Source: Ulota crispa (Eukaryota > Streptophyta > Bryopsida > Orthotrichales > Orthotrichaceae). Taken from it: a stretch of 64,000 nucleotides of DNA. Shown here piece by piece: positions 62,151 to 64,000 of the stretch; position 1 is the stretch's first letter, and each line of letters starts with the position of its first letter. The DNA lies in NCBI GenBank assembly GCA_963920765.1, contig OY987242.1, positions 38,300,764 through 38,364,763 on the forward strand, given 5' to 3'. The position numbers and the translations under genes were made by a program. Under the pieces are notes generated by a model that was not told where the DNA came from, did not search any database, and saw only the letters and a list, made by a program, of their open reading frames with translations.

Positions 62151-63796
62151 TATAGCTAATTATGGATTCCTCATGTATTATAGACAACTAGTGGACCCTT
62201 GTACCCGCTATTCTAGCGGAGGGCCATCACGGGAGGGGGTCCTTGCAAAAATATTAACATGACCTTCCTCATAATCACCTTCTTTAGGCTTCTTCTCCTT
62301 TCCATTATAATGAGCTTACTTGTACTATGCCTACCTACGCGCTTTGCCTCCTTCTTTAGGCGTCCACCTCCTATTCCAACGTATACCCCATCCCCAAGGA
62401 CAACCATAACCGCCACAGAACCATAGAAATAAGAATAACCGCCACATAATTGCCATTTAATCTTCTTGGAGCAACACCCAACTACCCAACTAATAGAGAA
62501 TTTATTCTATTACAGACACCCAACTGCCCAATTAATGAAACCAAACCTATTATTAGTATAGATACAAAACATTGGAAATTTTTGCAATGTTCATACAAAA
62601 CAAGGCTATTTGAAGATCTCTTGCTGTTTTTCCATATATTTTCAAAAAATCCTTTGGATTGTTATTTGTGGAATTTGGATAGTCATGTAGGGTGGAACTT
62701 ATTGAGGAACAAAAACTCAAGGAATATCCTAAGTGGGAGTTCTTAGGTGGGGAAAGTGAAATTGCTTGTCATTTTGTATGTAAGGTCAATTTTAAAGTGG
62801 TTGAGAGATTTATTTTGACCTTTAAGTAAACTTTTGATTGGTTTTGTGGAAAATATAGTATCAATTTATTTATCCTAAATTAATAGTTAGTTCTAGTGTA
62901 TGCATGTTGTGTCAACGTGGTTCTTGTCTTATTGTAGAAATTAGGATCCTAGAGCTAATTTTTGAGTTGTTCAATTTGTCAAGTGAATATGCATGTTTTG
63001 CCATGTAGTCATCACATAAATACATAAATGAATATGATGCTTTTTATTCCATTCCTTTAGCATTCCTTTAGCTATGAGCAGTCTATTTCTGCAATGCTCA
63101 ATAACTGGCTTACTATCCTAATTTCAAATAAGGAATGTTTATTCAAATGTATTCTAAATCCATTTGTCTCAATGATGCAAAATATAAGGTTTTAATATGT
63201 TATTCCTTCATCAATTAGCTCTAGTGAAATAATCACAACTTCTTTCATTCTCCAGCTTAAGAACAAATTCACTATACAATTTTACTGTACCCACATTGTT
63301 AATTTAACCATCCTAATCTACCTCACTTCGTATGGTCAATTTGCCATGTCACAATTCCTTATTAACAAATTAATCTTACTTCATTAATATATGGCCTTAA
63401 TTAAAAACTGCTCAGGCCAATTAGACATTTCTAAAATATGACGGTCACGTGTTAATTAATCCATGACTAACAATGATACATGTATTTTAAATAAATTGAT
63501 CTTTGAAAGATGGTTTATCGCAGATTTCACTAAAATAAGAACTTGATTTAAAATGGCAACTGGTTCTCAAATTATAAACATACCAATCATTAGCTTGAAT
63601 TATGCTAATTAAACCACATCACTAGTGAGCAAGGCTACTTGAATGCTCTCATCGATAATAAGCCTTGCTCAGTCAATTTGTCAATTTCACAATAGAAACC
63701 CTGTTGATTCAACTCTCATAACATTCAGTAGCCTGAAGAGAGGCTGCCTTTCCCTCTCTTTAGGTATCATCCACGAACTTCACCAACTTCGTCATG

Positions 63797-63797
<1 letters not shown>
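62151..63797. other. AT-rich intergenic DNA, no gene recognised
   Basis: No coding, RNA or terminal-repeat structure recognised. Confidence 0.5.

Positions 63798-63875
<78 letters not shown>
63798..63875. repeat. (CA)n(TA)n microsatellite
   Basis: A short CA run followed by about 35 uninterrupted TA dinucleotides, ending exactly where the family-X repeat begins. Confidence 0.95.
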
Positions 63876-63878
<3 letters not shown>

Positions 63879-64000
63879 AATTGCTAAAGTCACACCCAAA
63901 ATTGCTAACGCCACACCCTTGTGAGCATAGAATTTCAGATTTTAATGTTATTTTTATTTATTCAAGTTGCTCATTGTTCATTCAATCATGGCATGACAAC
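63876..64000. mobile_element. family-X repeat, uninterrupted start, cut by window edge
   Basis: Begins GGGAATTGCTAAAG and aligns with 12190-12259 plus 40696-40752. It has a single TTAA (63942-63945) at the place where copy a of the piggyBac-like element is inserted in the other copy. Confidence 0.7.

Noticed and set aside
63643-63876. Open frame ending in a long Ile-Tyr run
   Set aside because: Translated TA microsatellite.

Overview
This is nuclear DNA of a land plant. It is AT-rich with widely spaced genes, GT-AG introns, and proteins that match the plant versions of NAA50, dolichol kinase and the NEDD8-conjugating enzyme RCE1. GC-rich 5' leaders in very AT-rich intergenic DNA, and a TTAA-flanked repeat family that looks like piggyBac, make me lean towards a seed-free plant (bryophyte, lycophyte or fern). 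The species cannot be fixed from sequence alone.

Three host genes look intact, all on the + strand: NAA50 (3 exons, 7469-9047), a single-exon dolichol kinase (44365-46041) and RCE1/UBC12 (5 exons, 52610-54385). They are housekeeping genes of three separate systems: N-terminal acetylation, dolichyl-phosphate supply for ER glycosylation, and neddylation. Nothing suggests they act together.

Most of the rest is transposable elements. Between about 12.19 and 40.75 kb lies a nest that I read as six layers deep: a family-X repeat; a 955-bp TTAA-flanked piggyBac-like element; a 27.5-kb CACTA element (CACTA1, 12371-39856, target duplication AAT); a second CACTA (CACTA2, 27821-36494) inside the transposase gene of the first; a tRNA-derived SINE-like sequence; and a broken Ty3/gypsy chromovirus (30594-36204, minus strand). 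The two outer insertions can be checked within the window, because related uninterrupted copies of their target repeats lie at 63876-64000 and 56143-57105.

The DNA between and beyond the genes (9.8-10.3, 42.3-43.4, 47.1-51.9 and 55.4-64 kb) holds small non-autonomous elements. These are at least seven further TTAA-flanked copies in three terminal-repeat subfamilies, two fold-back families with two copies each, a TIR element with a 7/9 matching 9-bp flanking repeat (Mutator-like), and a TA-flanked fold-back family with two copies. Several are nested in one another. No rRNA, functional tRNA, CRISPR array or organellar insertion was recognised. All comparisons were made by eye; no database search was run.
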